The notes under the pieces: model-generated | Databases searched by the model: none | Seen by the model: the letters and a program-made list of their open reading frames with translations, nothing else | Told to the model about the DNA's origin: nothing | Shown: one piece after another, positions 17,523-25,681 of the stretch | Layout of the letters: every line of letters starts with the position of its first letter | How positions within the stretch are numbered: the stretch's first letter is position 1 | Program-made: the position numbers and the translations under genes | Source: JAFMDF01 sp965222705 | GTDB lineage: Bacteria; Bacteroidota; Bacteroidia; Chitinophagales; Saprospiraceae | Assembly (NCBI GenBank): GCA_965222705.1 | Contig: CBDCUO010000008.1 | Coordinates: forward strand, 82,505-146,504 | Direction of reading: 5' to 3' | Length of the DNA: 64,000 nt

Positions 17523-18116
17523 CTAACTTCTAGGCAAGTTTGCTCCCCACAAGTTGCATTTGCAGAGCTTAGAGAAAAAAATCAGCGGATCAGTCCCATT
17601 ACCGTTGTCGGTTGTATCTACTCCGTCATCACAAACAATATTTATAAAACCATCTTCAAACTCGGAATTTATCTGGTTCAGATCCGCATTAAAAACCTCT
17701 ATTGGCACTGGGCTTGCCGAGAATTGAACGGTCGCAGTAGTGGATGTTGTGCTGAGCACGTCAAAACAAATTTCGTATAATACATGCCCGTCCGCTAAAG
17801 TAACGCCTACGGTATTGGTATCATCCCATCCAACTCTGAGTATGCCCGGAGTATTGGCATTAAAATTACTCTCATTTAAATCGGGAATCCCAAACCCCTG
17901 GATAGAAGCCCTTCCCAGTATATTTTGATCCCAGTTCATAGAATATTGAAAGGATAGAATATTTGTGAAATCCTGCACGATCACTTGCATACATATCTGC
18001 TCCCCACAAATACCGTTTTCTTGCGATAGGGCCATTTTAACAGGTGCTGCATTTTGGGCAAAAGAAGGAGTAAAAAAGACTAAAAAAAGCCACGGGAAAG
18101 TAAAGAGAATTCTCAT
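17523..18116 (-). CDS. Cohesin-like T9SS protein, N-terminal fragment (signal peptide and module 1)
   Basis: The start at ATG 18116 is preferred over the longer frame to 18149 because it gives a clean signal peptide (MRILFTFPWLFLVFFTPSFAQ). Module 1 follows: CGEQICMQVIVQDFTNILSF, GIPDLNESNFN, LRVGWDDTNTVGVTL, YEICFDV. The frame ends shortly after a 7-T run (plus-strand A-run 17575-17581) with one base too many. With the three shifts in this gene corrected, the protein would be about 1294 aa: signal peptide, five cohesin-like modules, six MopE repeats, a sixth cohesin-like module and the T9SS tail. It is expected on the surface or secreted, in a scaffolding or adhesion role. Confidence 0.8.
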   Translation of the reverse strand: MRILFTFPWLFLVFFTPSFAQNAAPVKMALSQENGICGEQICMQVIVQDFTNILSFQYSMNWDQNILGRASIQGFGIPDLNESNFNANTPGILRVGWDDTNTVGVTLADGHVLYEICFDVLSTTSTTATVQFSASPVPIEVFNADLNQINSEFEDGFINIVCDDGVDTTDNGNGTDPLIFFSKLCKCNLWGANLPRS

Positions 18117-18380
18117 AAATTTTAACTGTTTTAGGGAACACATAACCACCCATTTCAGTCGAAGAACGGGATAAGTTGCTATTTTAAATAAGGTGTTTTG
18201 TCTGAACGTACAAAAGCTATTAACTGAAAAACCAGTTAATATTTTTAAATATACTTAAATGGGGGAAGGGGATATAAGTAGGTAAGACGGTAATAGACAA
18301 CCATAAATTTACCAGTTTTTGACGGATTCCCAAAATAACAGAAAGGGAATCTATAAATTATTTACAAATTTGTCCAGGTA

Positions 18381-19622
18381 TTAGGCTAAGAAGGCATAAG
18401 CAAAGGCGAGAACAGACCCAATAAGTCCATACATAAATATTCGATAACACGTGCGTAGATATTTATACTTTTTGGCTAATACCTTCCCCAAAAAGTATAA
18501 ATCTCTGGTCATGGAGCTATATAAAAAATCACTATCTTTTATCATTTCCATCATTCCCCAATGGAAATCTTCCATTTTCATGTTATAAAAATTACCAAAG
18601 AACAAAAGGTTAGACTTTTTCTTTTTAATATCCTCTCTGGTAAAAACCCCTTCTGTGACTTTAGGCATAGTGGACAAAGTCGCAAAAACAATGGACGTAA
18701 GGCAAACGAGCAATAGGGTCAAAGTTGGAAAAATCAATTTGGGATTATCGTCAAAACTGGGAACCAAAGTAGAAACAGTAATAGAAATGATAATAGCATT
18801 AATACTTAACATGATATTTGCCTTATTATCGGCAATGGAACTTAAGTTGACATGGGTCCGGTAGGTCGTTCGGTACATGGTTTCTACCCCACGTCCTAGC
18901 CGCAATTGCTTTAATTCCAGTTTTTTATTCTTTAATTCCTGATTGGTCTTCTTTTTTTTCTTCTTTTCTCCTTTTTTTGCCAAAATGGCTATTTCTTCAG
19001 AAGATAAACTCTCAGGATTAAAGCGAGCTTTTTGTTTGATAAGCTGTTTGATATGTTTTTGTTTTGATTTTTCATAAAGCTCTTGAGCTATTTCTGTATG
19101 AAAGGTATGGTTTTTCATAAACTCCAGCTCAAAATCCATCCATTCTTGTTCGTTCATTATCAAGTCTTTGACCAAAGCCAGCTCTTGTCGGATTTTTCCA
19201 CAGCGATCCCAATAATTATCCTTCCCCAAATGACTTAAATCTGCATCACAAACAATCTTTTGCATTAAAGTATCTGGTAATTGGGGATATTTAGTAGCCA
19301 AAATGCAGTCATTGATAAGTTCAATGTCTTCTTCCGGAAAATTTTGTTCTTTTAAAAATTGACTGGCATATTGAACACTTCTTTCTTCGTGGTCGCTCGG
19401 CCCTTTGTCGTAGCCCATATCATGAAACCAAGCCGCCAATTTCATTATTTCGATTTCCTTGTTGTCTAATTCGTATTCTGCACAGATTTCATTTACGGAA
19501 GTTACTACATTTTTGGTATGTTGCAAATCATGAAAAGCATATTTGTTAGAAATATGTTTTTCAAAAAAATTTGTGACAAAATCTTCTGCACTTTCCAGTA
19601 TCGTTTTGTGTTTTACCTCCAT
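18381..19622 (-). CDS. HD-domain protein fused to a Pycsar-effector-like TM domain
   Basis: Residues about 1-190 are an HD phosphohydrolase domain (HDLQH near 30, WFHDMGYDKG near 67, CDADLSHLG near 124), with the metal-binding His and Asp conserved. A charged linker rich in Lys (about 215-240) leads to a membrane module (about 250-413) with the hallmark SSIADNKANIMLSINAII, a second TM helix, a cytoplasmic helical segment and a C-terminal TM helix. This matches the Pycsar effector TM family (PycTM), whose characterised members disrupt membranes on binding cyclic UMP or CMP. No cyclase gene is adjacent, so a defence role is not shown. It may act in nucleotide turnover or signalling. Confidence 0.8.
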   Translation of the reverse strand: MEVKHKTILESAEDFVTNFFEKHISNKYAFHDLQHTKNVVTSVNEICAEYELDNKEIEIMKLAAWFHDMGYDKGPSDHEERSVQYASQFLKEQNFPEEDIELINDCILATKYPQLPDTLMQKIVCDADLSHLGKDNYWDRCGKIRQELALVKDLIMNEQEWMDFELEFMKNHTFHTEIAQELYEKSKQKHIKQLIKQKARFNPESLSSEEIAILAKKGEKKKKKKTNQELKNKKLELKQLRLGRGVETMYRTTYRTHVNLSSIADNKANIMLSINAIIISITVSTLVPSFDDNPKLIFPTLTLLLVCLTSIVFATLSTMPKVTEGVFTREDIKKKKSNLLFFGNFYNMKMEDFHWGMMEMIKDSDFLYSSMTRDLYFLGKVLAKKYKYLRTCYRIFMYGLIGSVLAFAYAFLA

Positions 19623-19744
19623 TGGCGGTTAGTATTTCATATAAATTGATTGCATCATGAAGTGTTTTACGAATTTTGTTCATTTAGTTACTTAACGTAA
19701 ATTCAGTCTGATTCGCATAGAAAATCCATTTTTCTATGCACAAT

Positions 19745-20356
19745 TCAGTCATTTGTGGCTCCGCCTTTTCTGATTGCTCCAGTAATCACATCGTCAATTG
19801 GTGCCTTTTCGCCAATTTCTTGTTCGGGTTCTTTAAAATCTTTAGGTTTAGGCAGGTCCTCTAAATTTTTTAAACCAAAATAGCTCATGAATCTTTCGCT
19901 CGTTCCGTACAATAAAGGCCGCCCCGGTGCTTCGCTTCTTCCTTTGATTTCTACTAGTTCCTTTTCTAATAATTTTTGGATCGAATAGTCGCAATTGACG
20001 CCTCGAATTTTTTCTATTTCTCTCTTCGGAACGGGTTGTTTATAAGCAATAATAGATAAAGTTTCCAAAGCAACACGGGATAAACGCCTTTTGGTAGTTT
20101 GTTTTAAAAAAGTCGCAATCGTATTATAGTAAGCTGGTTTGGATAGAAATTGAAATCCCTCGGCAATCTCTACCAACTCAAAGGAAAATGCTTCCTGTTC
20201 GTACTTTTCCTTTAAAAAAACGATAGCTTCTTCCAGTATGTTTTTTTTGAATTTTGTCTCAAAAGTTTCTTCTAAGCATGACTTGATCTCTTTTAAAGAA
20301 ATTGGGCTTTCGGAAGTAAAAATCAAGCTTTCAATATGTTGGGTTAATTGATCCAT
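19745..20356 (-). CDS. scpB: Segregation and condensation protein B
   Basis: ScpB is the winged-helix partner of SMC and ScpA in chromosome condensation. The 203-aa protein has the family core: IESLIFTSESPISLKEI, LSRVALETLSIIAYKQPVPKREIEKIRGVN and the second winged helix ending in GRPLLYGTSERFM.YFGL. The C-terminal tail is acidic. scpA and smc are not in the window. It is divergent from the DUF5691 gene and has its own promoter box. Confidence 0.95.
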   Translation of the reverse strand: MDQLTQHIESLIFTSESPISLKEIKSCLEETFETKFKKNILEEAIVFLKEKYEQEAFSFELVEIAEGFQFLSKPAYYNTIATFLKQTTKRRLSRVALETLSIIAYKQPVPKREIEKIRGVNCDYSIQKLLEKELVEIKGRSEAPGRPLLYGTSERFMSYFGLKNLEDLPKPKDFKEPEQEIGEKAPIDDVITGAIRKGGATND

Positions 20357-20384
20357 TGAGTTTTGTGTCTTTCAAATCAAACCT

Positions 20385-20392
20385 CAAATTTA
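20385..20392 (-). promoter_or_regulatory. -7 promoter box TAAATTTG for scpB
   Basis: The box is an exact TAnnTTTG match on the minus strand, 28 nt upstream of the scpB ATG. It forms a divergent pair with the box at 20473-20480. Confidence 0.55.
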
Positions 20393-20472
20393 AACAGCTT
20401 TTGCAGTATTTAGTGAAAAAAGTTCATTTTGCGTTTTTTTTTTCAAAATCTCTCAATAGCCCCTTAATTATT

Positions 20473-20480
20473 TATTTTTG
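20473..20480 (+). promoter_or_regulatory. -7 promoter box TATTTTTG for the DUF5691-moxR unit
   Basis: The box is an exact TAnnTTTG match, 39 nt upstream of the TTG start at 20520. Confidence 0.55.
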
Positions 20481-20519
20481 CAAAAAGCTATTTAAGTAAG
20501 AATGTAAAATCCGTTTTCA

Positions 20520-22049
20520 TTGCTTTGGAAAGAATTAGTAAAATTAGCGCTGATTGGAACAGAAAGAAGTAACATTTCACCTCTGGTGGCTAGAGAATTA
20601 GAAGCCCATGGCATTGACACAAGCCAGGAAACTACCAGAGTAGTCTTGGAAGGAGCAGCCTTCCAATCTCCGCTTCAAAAAGCAGGATTTCAAACAAAAA
20701 AATGGAGCGGCAATCTACTACCCACAAGCCCTCCGGAAACCCTTATTAATTGTAGTAAACAATCTATCCGACACTTAATCTTGATATTGGAAGGGACGTA
20801 TAGCCTCGCCCTGAACGAGTTTATAAAGGGCATGAGGTTACATAAAAAGTGCTTGCCTTTTGAACTATTACCAGAATTTTTAGATAAATGCCTAAATGAC
20901 GATCAACTTTGGCAAAACTTAAAAGCCCTAATTGGAGAACGGGGACAATGGCTTATCCATTTAAATCCCGATTGGCAAAAACTGGAGGTCGTTGTTTCGC
21001 AGGAAAATTGGGAAACCGGCACCAGGGAAGAACGAGTTGCAATATTAAAAGAAATCAGAAAAGAAAATCCATCCGCAGGCTTAAAAATGCTATTATCCAC
21101 TTGGATAGAAGATGGGCTGCAGGAAAAAACAACTTTTTTAAACTGTTTAAAAATTGGATTGTCTGAATTAGATGAAGCATTTTTCGAGGAAAACCTAGAT
21201 TTTCCTCGAAAAGAAATCCGCACCATTGCTGCTGAATTGTTAAGCCAATTGAAAAACAGTTCTTTACAACAAAGAATATATGCTCGGCTCCAAACGGCTG
21301 TGCAAATAAAAAAGCAGCAAGAAGGCAAAGAGGAAGTTGAAGTAAACTTACCAAGCACATCTGAAAAAACGCTGTTGCGAGATGGTATAAACCCCAAGAA
21401 AAAATGGCGACTAGGCAATGAAAAAACGGGTATGTTAAAGCAGATGGTGGCAATTTTGCCACCTGAAAAATGGGAAGAATGTTTTGAAAAAACGCCCAAA
21501 GAAATCATTCAGTTATTTTCCAAAAGTGAATGGGCTATCATGTTAGTCGAAGCACTCGCCGAGGCGGCGACATTGCATCATTCCCCTTTATGGATGGAGA
21601 CGGTTTTGCTGTTCTGGCTAGAAAATCGCCACAAACAAGGCTGGACGCAACTAAAAATACATTCAATGTTGGACCGACTACCCAATGAACTCTTCAATAA
21701 AGTATTATTTCAAAAATTAAAAGCTGCCAAATCATTGCCAGAGGAACATTCTCCATTGATTCAATTGCTACAAAAAGAGGGGTATCATTGGGAAGATCGA
21801 CTAACCAAAATTTTTATGCAGCAACTGAAAGAATGGATGCTTCGTCATTCTAGCTATTCTTGGAGCGGAGGACAGTACCGAAATTTGTTAAAGCGAGCGG
21901 CTTATGCAGCGAACCCTGCAATAGAAAAGAGCCTCAGCCAGTTTTGGTTATCAGAACCTCATTCGTGGGTGGGTTGGGAAAGAGATATTCAGCAATTTTT
22001 AAATACTTTGAGCTTTAGAAAGGCTATGCTGAAAGAATTAGCAAAATAA
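20520..22049 (+). CDS. DUF5691 family protein
   Basis: The 509-aa soluble, helix-rich protein fits the DUF5691 family, whose biochemical role is unknown. The start is TTG 20520 because a TAA lies five codons upstream and there is no ATG; the conserved N-terminus LWKELVKLALIGTERS begins right there. Tryptophan-rich segments and LRDGINPKKKWRLGNEKTGML (about 284-304) look like repeat-scaffold helices. It is followed after 39 bp by a MoxR-type ATPase, a common pairing for this family. The usual further partners (VWA protein, SWIM zinc-finger protein) are not present. Confidence 0.8.
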   Translation: MLWKELVKLALIGTERSNISPLVARELEAHGIDTSQETTRVVLEGAAFQSPLQKAGFQTKKWSGNLLPTSPPETLINCSKQSIRHLILILEGTYSLALNEFIKGMRLHKKCLPFELLPEFLDKCLNDDQLWQNLKALIGERGQWLIHLNPDWQKLEVVVSQENWETGTREERVAILKEIRKENPSAGLKMLLSTWIEDGLQEKTTFLNCLKIGLSELDEAFFEENLDFPRKEIRTIAAELLSQLKNSSLQQRIYARLQTAVQIKKQQEGKEEVEVNLPSTSEKTLLRDGINPKKKWRLGNEKTGMLKQMVAILPPEKWEECFEKTPKEIIQLFSKSEWAIMLVEALAEAATLHHSPLWMETVLLFWLENRHKQGWTQLKIHSMLDRLPNELFNKVLFQKLKAAKSLPEEHSPLIQLLQKEGYHWEDRLTKIFMQQLKEWMLRHSSYSWSGGQYRNLLKRAAYAANPAIEKSLSQFWLSEPHSWVGWERDIQQFLNTLSFRKAMLKELAK

Positions 22050-22059
22050 AAAATCATTC

Positions 22060-22070
22060 TTCTTTGACAA
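22060..22070. repeat. TTCTTTGACAAA motif (copy c)
   Basis: The 11-mer TTCTTTGACAA lies in the 39-bp gap between the DUF5691 and MoxR genes, without an obvious opposite arm. Confidence 0.4.
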
Positions 22071-22088
22071 AATTATTTTATAAAATTT

Positions 22089-23171
22089 ATGAGCCAACTA
22101 CTACGCTTACATGCCGAAGAACAATATGCCGAAGAGCTAAAAACCCTTCAGAAGCTCGATGACAAACCTAGACCGACTAACTGGCAATTGTCCCCTTGGG
22201 CAGTCGTAACTTATATTATGGGGGGAACTTTGGAAAATGGGGTGGAGATTGAACCTAAGTATTTTGGAAACAAAAGGTTAATAGAAATAGCTGTTGCGAC
22301 ACTGGTAACAGATAGAGCTTTAATGTTGATGGGCATCCCTGGAACTGCCAAGACTTGGGTATCTGAGCACCTGGCAACCGCCATTTCAGGAAATTCCACC
22401 TTATTAATTCAAGGGACAGCCGGATTGACTGAAGAGGCTTTGCGCTATGGTTGGAATTATGCTAGATTAATTGCAGAAGGTCCAAGTAAAAACGCCCTAG
22501 TCCCCAGCCCTATAATGAATGCCATGAAAAAAGGAAAGATTGCTAGGGTGGAAGAATTGACCAGAATATCTTCTGATGTACAAGATACTTTAATCACACT
22601 TTTGTCTGAAAAATCCTTGCCTGTCCCAGAGTTAAATACAGAAGTTCAAGCCAGAAAAGGCTTCAATGTCATTGCTACTGCTAACGATAGAGATAAGGGT
22701 GTGAACGAACTCTCCAGTGCGCTCCGACGGCGTTTCAATATGGTCGTTTTGCCTTTGCCCGCCAAATTGGAAGAGGAAGTCAATATTGTTAAAAATAGGG
22801 TTGATAAGTTGGGGCTTGCACTGGAATTGTCTAATGTTCCTGCTCCCCTTAAAGAAATCCAACGTTTGGTAACCATTTTTAGGGAACTCCGTACTGGAAA
22901 GACCGAAGATAATCGCACTAAATTAAAGTCGCCAAGTAGCACTTTAAGTACGGCAGAAGCCATATCTGTTATAAATAGTGGGCAAGCTTTAGCGATCCAT
23001 TTTGGCGATGGCAATTTGAAGGCTACTGATTTGGCAGCAGGGCTGACTGGAGCCATCGTCAAAGACCCCATACAAGATAAAATCGCCTGGATAGAATATT
23101 TAGAAACAGTGGTAAAGGATAGAAAAGACTGGAAAGATCTTTATAGAGCATGTAGGGCGATGATTGATTAG
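22089..23171 (+). CDS. MoxR-type AAA+ ATPase
   Basis: The 360-aa AAA+ ATPase has a Walker A motif GIPGTAKT (about residue 82), a Walker B region at GKIARVEEL (about 150), a sensor segment NVIATANDRDKG (about 192) and an arginine-finger region ALRRRFN (about 212). MoxR ATPases usually remodel complexes together with VWA-domain proteins. Here only the DUF5691 partner precedes it, and the next gene is an unrelated foldase after 240 bp. Confidence 0.88.
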   Translation: MSQLLRLHAEEQYAEELKTLQKLDDKPRPTNWQLSPWAVVTYIMGGTLENGVEIEPKYFGNKRLIEIAVATLVTDRALMLMGIPGTAKTWVSEHLATAISGNSTLLIQGTAGLTEEALRYGWNYARLIAEGPSKNALVPSPIMNAMKKGKIARVEELTRISSDVQDTLITLLSEKSLPVPELNTEVQARKGFNVIATANDRDKGVNELSSALRRRFNMVVLPLPAKLEEEVNIVKNRVDKLGLALELSNVPAPLKEIQRLVTIFRELRTGKTEDNRTKLKSPSSTLSTAEAISVINSGQALAIHFGDGNLKATDLAAGLTGAIVKDPIQDKIAWIEYLETVVKDRKDWKDLYRACRAMID

Positions 23172-23223
23172 AAATGCAGTAGGACGATTCATCTTATTTT
23201 TTGATTTTACGACTCAATGTCCT

Positions 23224-23231
23224 TAACTTTG
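23224..23231 (+). promoter_or_regulatory. Promoter (-33 TTG at 23201, -7 TAACTTTG)
   Basis: A TTG at 23201-23203 and TAACTTTG at 23224-23231 are 20 bp apart, matching the Bacteroidota promoter. It lies 180 nt upstream of the foldase gene. Confidence 0.5.
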
Positions 23232-23410
23232 CAGGGCTTTTTGAAAAAGAGAGATGTTTTTAATGCTTTTTTAACAAAAAATTTTGCCTATTTAGTTGAT
23301 TTTCAGCGTGTTTGTACTGTAAATTAAAAGAGGAAAATAAATTTGGCAAGACTTGGCAAATCTTCGCAAAACAAGCGTTTTCATTTACAACAAAAAATAG
23401 ATTAAGATAA

Positions 23411-25516
23411 ATGGCACTTATAGGAACCATTCGGAGAAATAGCTGGCTATTGATTGTCCTTCTGGGTTTTGCCTTGGCAGCATTCATTATTATGGATATG
23501 ACCAGCGCAGGGAATAGAGGGGGCGTTGCTTCGCCAACTTTAGGAGAAATAGAAGGAAAGACGATTGACTGGAATGAATTCCAGACAGCAGACCAATTAC
23601 TGAATAGCAGCAGTGCTGCCGACGTGTTTGGCAGAAGAGATCAGTTGTGGAATTATTTCGTCGAAGAAGCTATTATTTCTAAGCAAGCAACGGCTTTGGG
23701 ATTAAATGTGGGAAAGGACGAATTGATGGATTTACAATTTGGCACTAACCCCAGCCCTGTAATTACGAATCGCTTCAGAAATCCACAGACTGGAGTAGTT
23801 GACTATAATCAACTGAATCAAATCCGTCAGCAAATTCAAAATAACCAACTGACTCCTGAATTAAGGCGGTTTTGGGCACATCAAGAAAAAGAAATTATCA
23901 AATCTCGCCTGGAGTCTAAAATAAATACGCTGGTTTCGAAAGCACTCTACACACCTACCTGGATGGTCGAACAAACCTATGGAGATCAAACTCAGCAGGT
24001 TGCCTTTAATTTTGTAAAAATACCTTTCGACGAAGTGGATGATAGCGAAGTGACTTTGAGTGATGCGGATTATGCAGCTTATTTAGCAGCTAATAAAGGA
24101 ACGTATATGCAGGATGAAGAAAGCAGAAAGGTGGAGTATGTGGTTTTTGATGTATTTCCAACTGCCAGTGATTCTGCTAATATCAGACAATCCATAGCCG
24201 ATCTAATGAAGGAATTTAAAGAAACGCCCAATGATACTACTTTTGTGGAGAACAACTATGGCACCATACCTCCTCAATGGCTAGATGCAGCAACTATTCC
24301 TGAAGTAATTAGGGAGACAATAGCTTCAACGCCTGTTGGAGAAGTTTATGGTCCTTATCTTGATGGGAGAACCTATTCGATAGTAAAAGTACTCGATCGT
24401 CGGGTTATGGCAGATTCTGCAACATCTAGACATATACTGATTAATGCGACAGACCCTGCCAGCTTTGTAATTGCAGAAAAAAAGGTAGATAGTTTAAAAA
24501 ATTTGATAGAAACTGGGCAGGAATCTTTTGATTCTTTGGTGGTTAAATTTAGCCAGGATTTTGCAAGTGTTCCCAATGGGGGAAAATATGAAAATGCCCC
24601 TGTTAACCAGATGGTTCCGGCCTTTAACGATGCGATATTTTTAGGAGATTTGGGCAAATTGCAAGTAGTAAAAACCCAATTTGGTGTTCATCTAGTTGAG
24701 CCTCTAAGTCGAGCGAGCGAAACAACTGAAAGGGTACGGTTGGCTTTTATCTCCCAATCAATCGTTCCTAGCGAAGAAACCCAAAACAATATTTTCGAAA
24801 AAGCCAATGCTTTCGTTGCCAAAAATCGCGACCTAAGTGCTTTGAATAATACGGTTGCCGAAAGCGGAGAATTATCAATCGAGACCTCCCCTTCCCTGAA
24901 AAAGAATGACTTTACAGTCGGACTTTTAGGAAGTGGCTCTGATGCCAGGGATATTGTTCGATGGGCTTTTGATCCCACTACTGATTTGGGGGAAGTTTCT
25001 GCTGCTGTCTATGATTTTAAAGATCAATTGGATTATTTTACAAATAAATATGTCGTGGCTGGATTAAGGAGTGTTCAGGAAGCGGGAATGCCTTCCGTCA
25101 ATAACATTAAAGAGGAAATTGAATTATTAGTAAGAAATCAGAAAAAGGGACAACTCTTAAAAAGCAAAATTACCAGTAACGACCTCGATGCCATCGCCAA
25201 CCAATTTGATACAGAAGTAGATTCGGCTCAAAATGTCACCTTTAATGCTACCTTTACTCCTGGCCTTGGAAATGAGCCAGAAGTAATCGCTGCAGCCTTT
25301 AATATGGATGTCAATAGCACTTCGCCGCCCATTGTAGGAAAAAGTGGGGTATATATTTTGAAATTGACAAGCAAGCCCGATGTGGGTACAGCTTTTAATA
25401 TTCCTCAATTGAGAAAAACGACTTCTTCTAATTCACAAGCACAGATTTCTGTGCGCTTGATGCAGGCAATGAAGAAGAATGCAAATATAGAAGATTATCG
25501 TTCCACCTTTTATTGA
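23411..25516 (+). CDS. PpiD/SurA-type periplasmic peptidyl-prolyl isomerase
   Basis: This is a membrane-anchored folding factor for exported proteins. The 701-aa protein has one N-terminal TM anchor (LLIVLLGFALAAFIIMDM, about 13-30), a SurA/PpiD-like helical chaperone domain, and a parvulin PPIase domain at about 335-440 (SRHILIN near 337, SLVVKFSQDFASVPNGGKY, MVPAFNDAIF, TQFGVHLV). A long C-terminal chaperone region follows. It is followed by a terminator. In this setting it probably helps fold outer-membrane and T9SS cargo. Confidence 0.9.
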   Translation: MALIGTIRRNSWLLIVLLGFALAAFIIMDMTSAGNRGGVASPTLGEIEGKTIDWNEFQTADQLLNSSSAADVFGRRDQLWNYFVEEAIISKQATALGLNVGKDELMDLQFGTNPSPVITNRFRNPQTGVVDYNQLNQIRQQIQNNQLTPELRRFWAHQEKEIIKSRLESKINTLVSKALYTPTWMVEQTYGDQTQQVAFNFVKIPFDEVDDSEVTLSDADYAAYLAANKGTYMQDEESRKVEYVVFDVFPTASDSANIRQSIADLMKEFKETPNDTTFVENNYGTIPPQWLDAATIPEVIRETIASTPVGEVYGPYLDGRTYSIVKVLDRRVMADSATSRHILINATDPASFVIAEKKVDSLKNLIETGQESFDSLVVKFSQDFASVPNGGKYENAPVNQMVPAFNDAIFLGDLGKLQVVKTQFGVHLVEPLSRASETTERVRLAFISQSIVPSEETQNNIFEKANAFVAKNRDLSALNNTVAESGELSIETSPSLKKNDFTVGLLGSGSDARDIVRWAFDPTTDLGEVSAAVYDFKDQLDYFTNKYVVAGLRSVQEAGMPSVNNIKEEIELLVRNQKKGQLLKSKITSNDLDAIANQFDTEVDSAQNVTFNATFTPGLGNEPEVIAAAFNMDVNSTSPPIVGKSGVYILKLTSKPDVGTAFNIPQLRKTTSSNSQAQISVRLMQAMKKNANIEDYRSTFY

Positions 25517-25564
25517 TCTTCACTACAGGTGGAATACTAAAATTGCAAATAAATAGAACGGTTT

Positions 25565-25605
25565 TAAAAAAGAGCGATTGAATTAGACTTTAATCGCTCT
25601 TTTTT
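25565..25605 (+). terminator. Rho-independent terminator after the foldase gene
   Basis: The stem AAAAGAGCGATT / AATCGCTCTTTT has about a 12-nt loop and ends in a 7-T run. Confidence 0.8.
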
Positions 25606-25681
25606 GTGGGGCAAATTTGCAAATAGAGGTAGAAATATTTATTCTTGCTTGTATCCGGTTTTACAACAAAATTAATACTCG

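Noticed and set aside
20903..21508. 201-aa minus-strand ORF and overlapping frames
   Set aside because: It is a shadow of the DUF5691 coding sequence with unnatural composition.
18381..23171. A defence island around the HD-PycTM protein
   Set aside because: The immediate neighbours are scpB and a DUF5691-MoxR pair; no cyclase, nuclease or integrase is seen, so an island is not supported.
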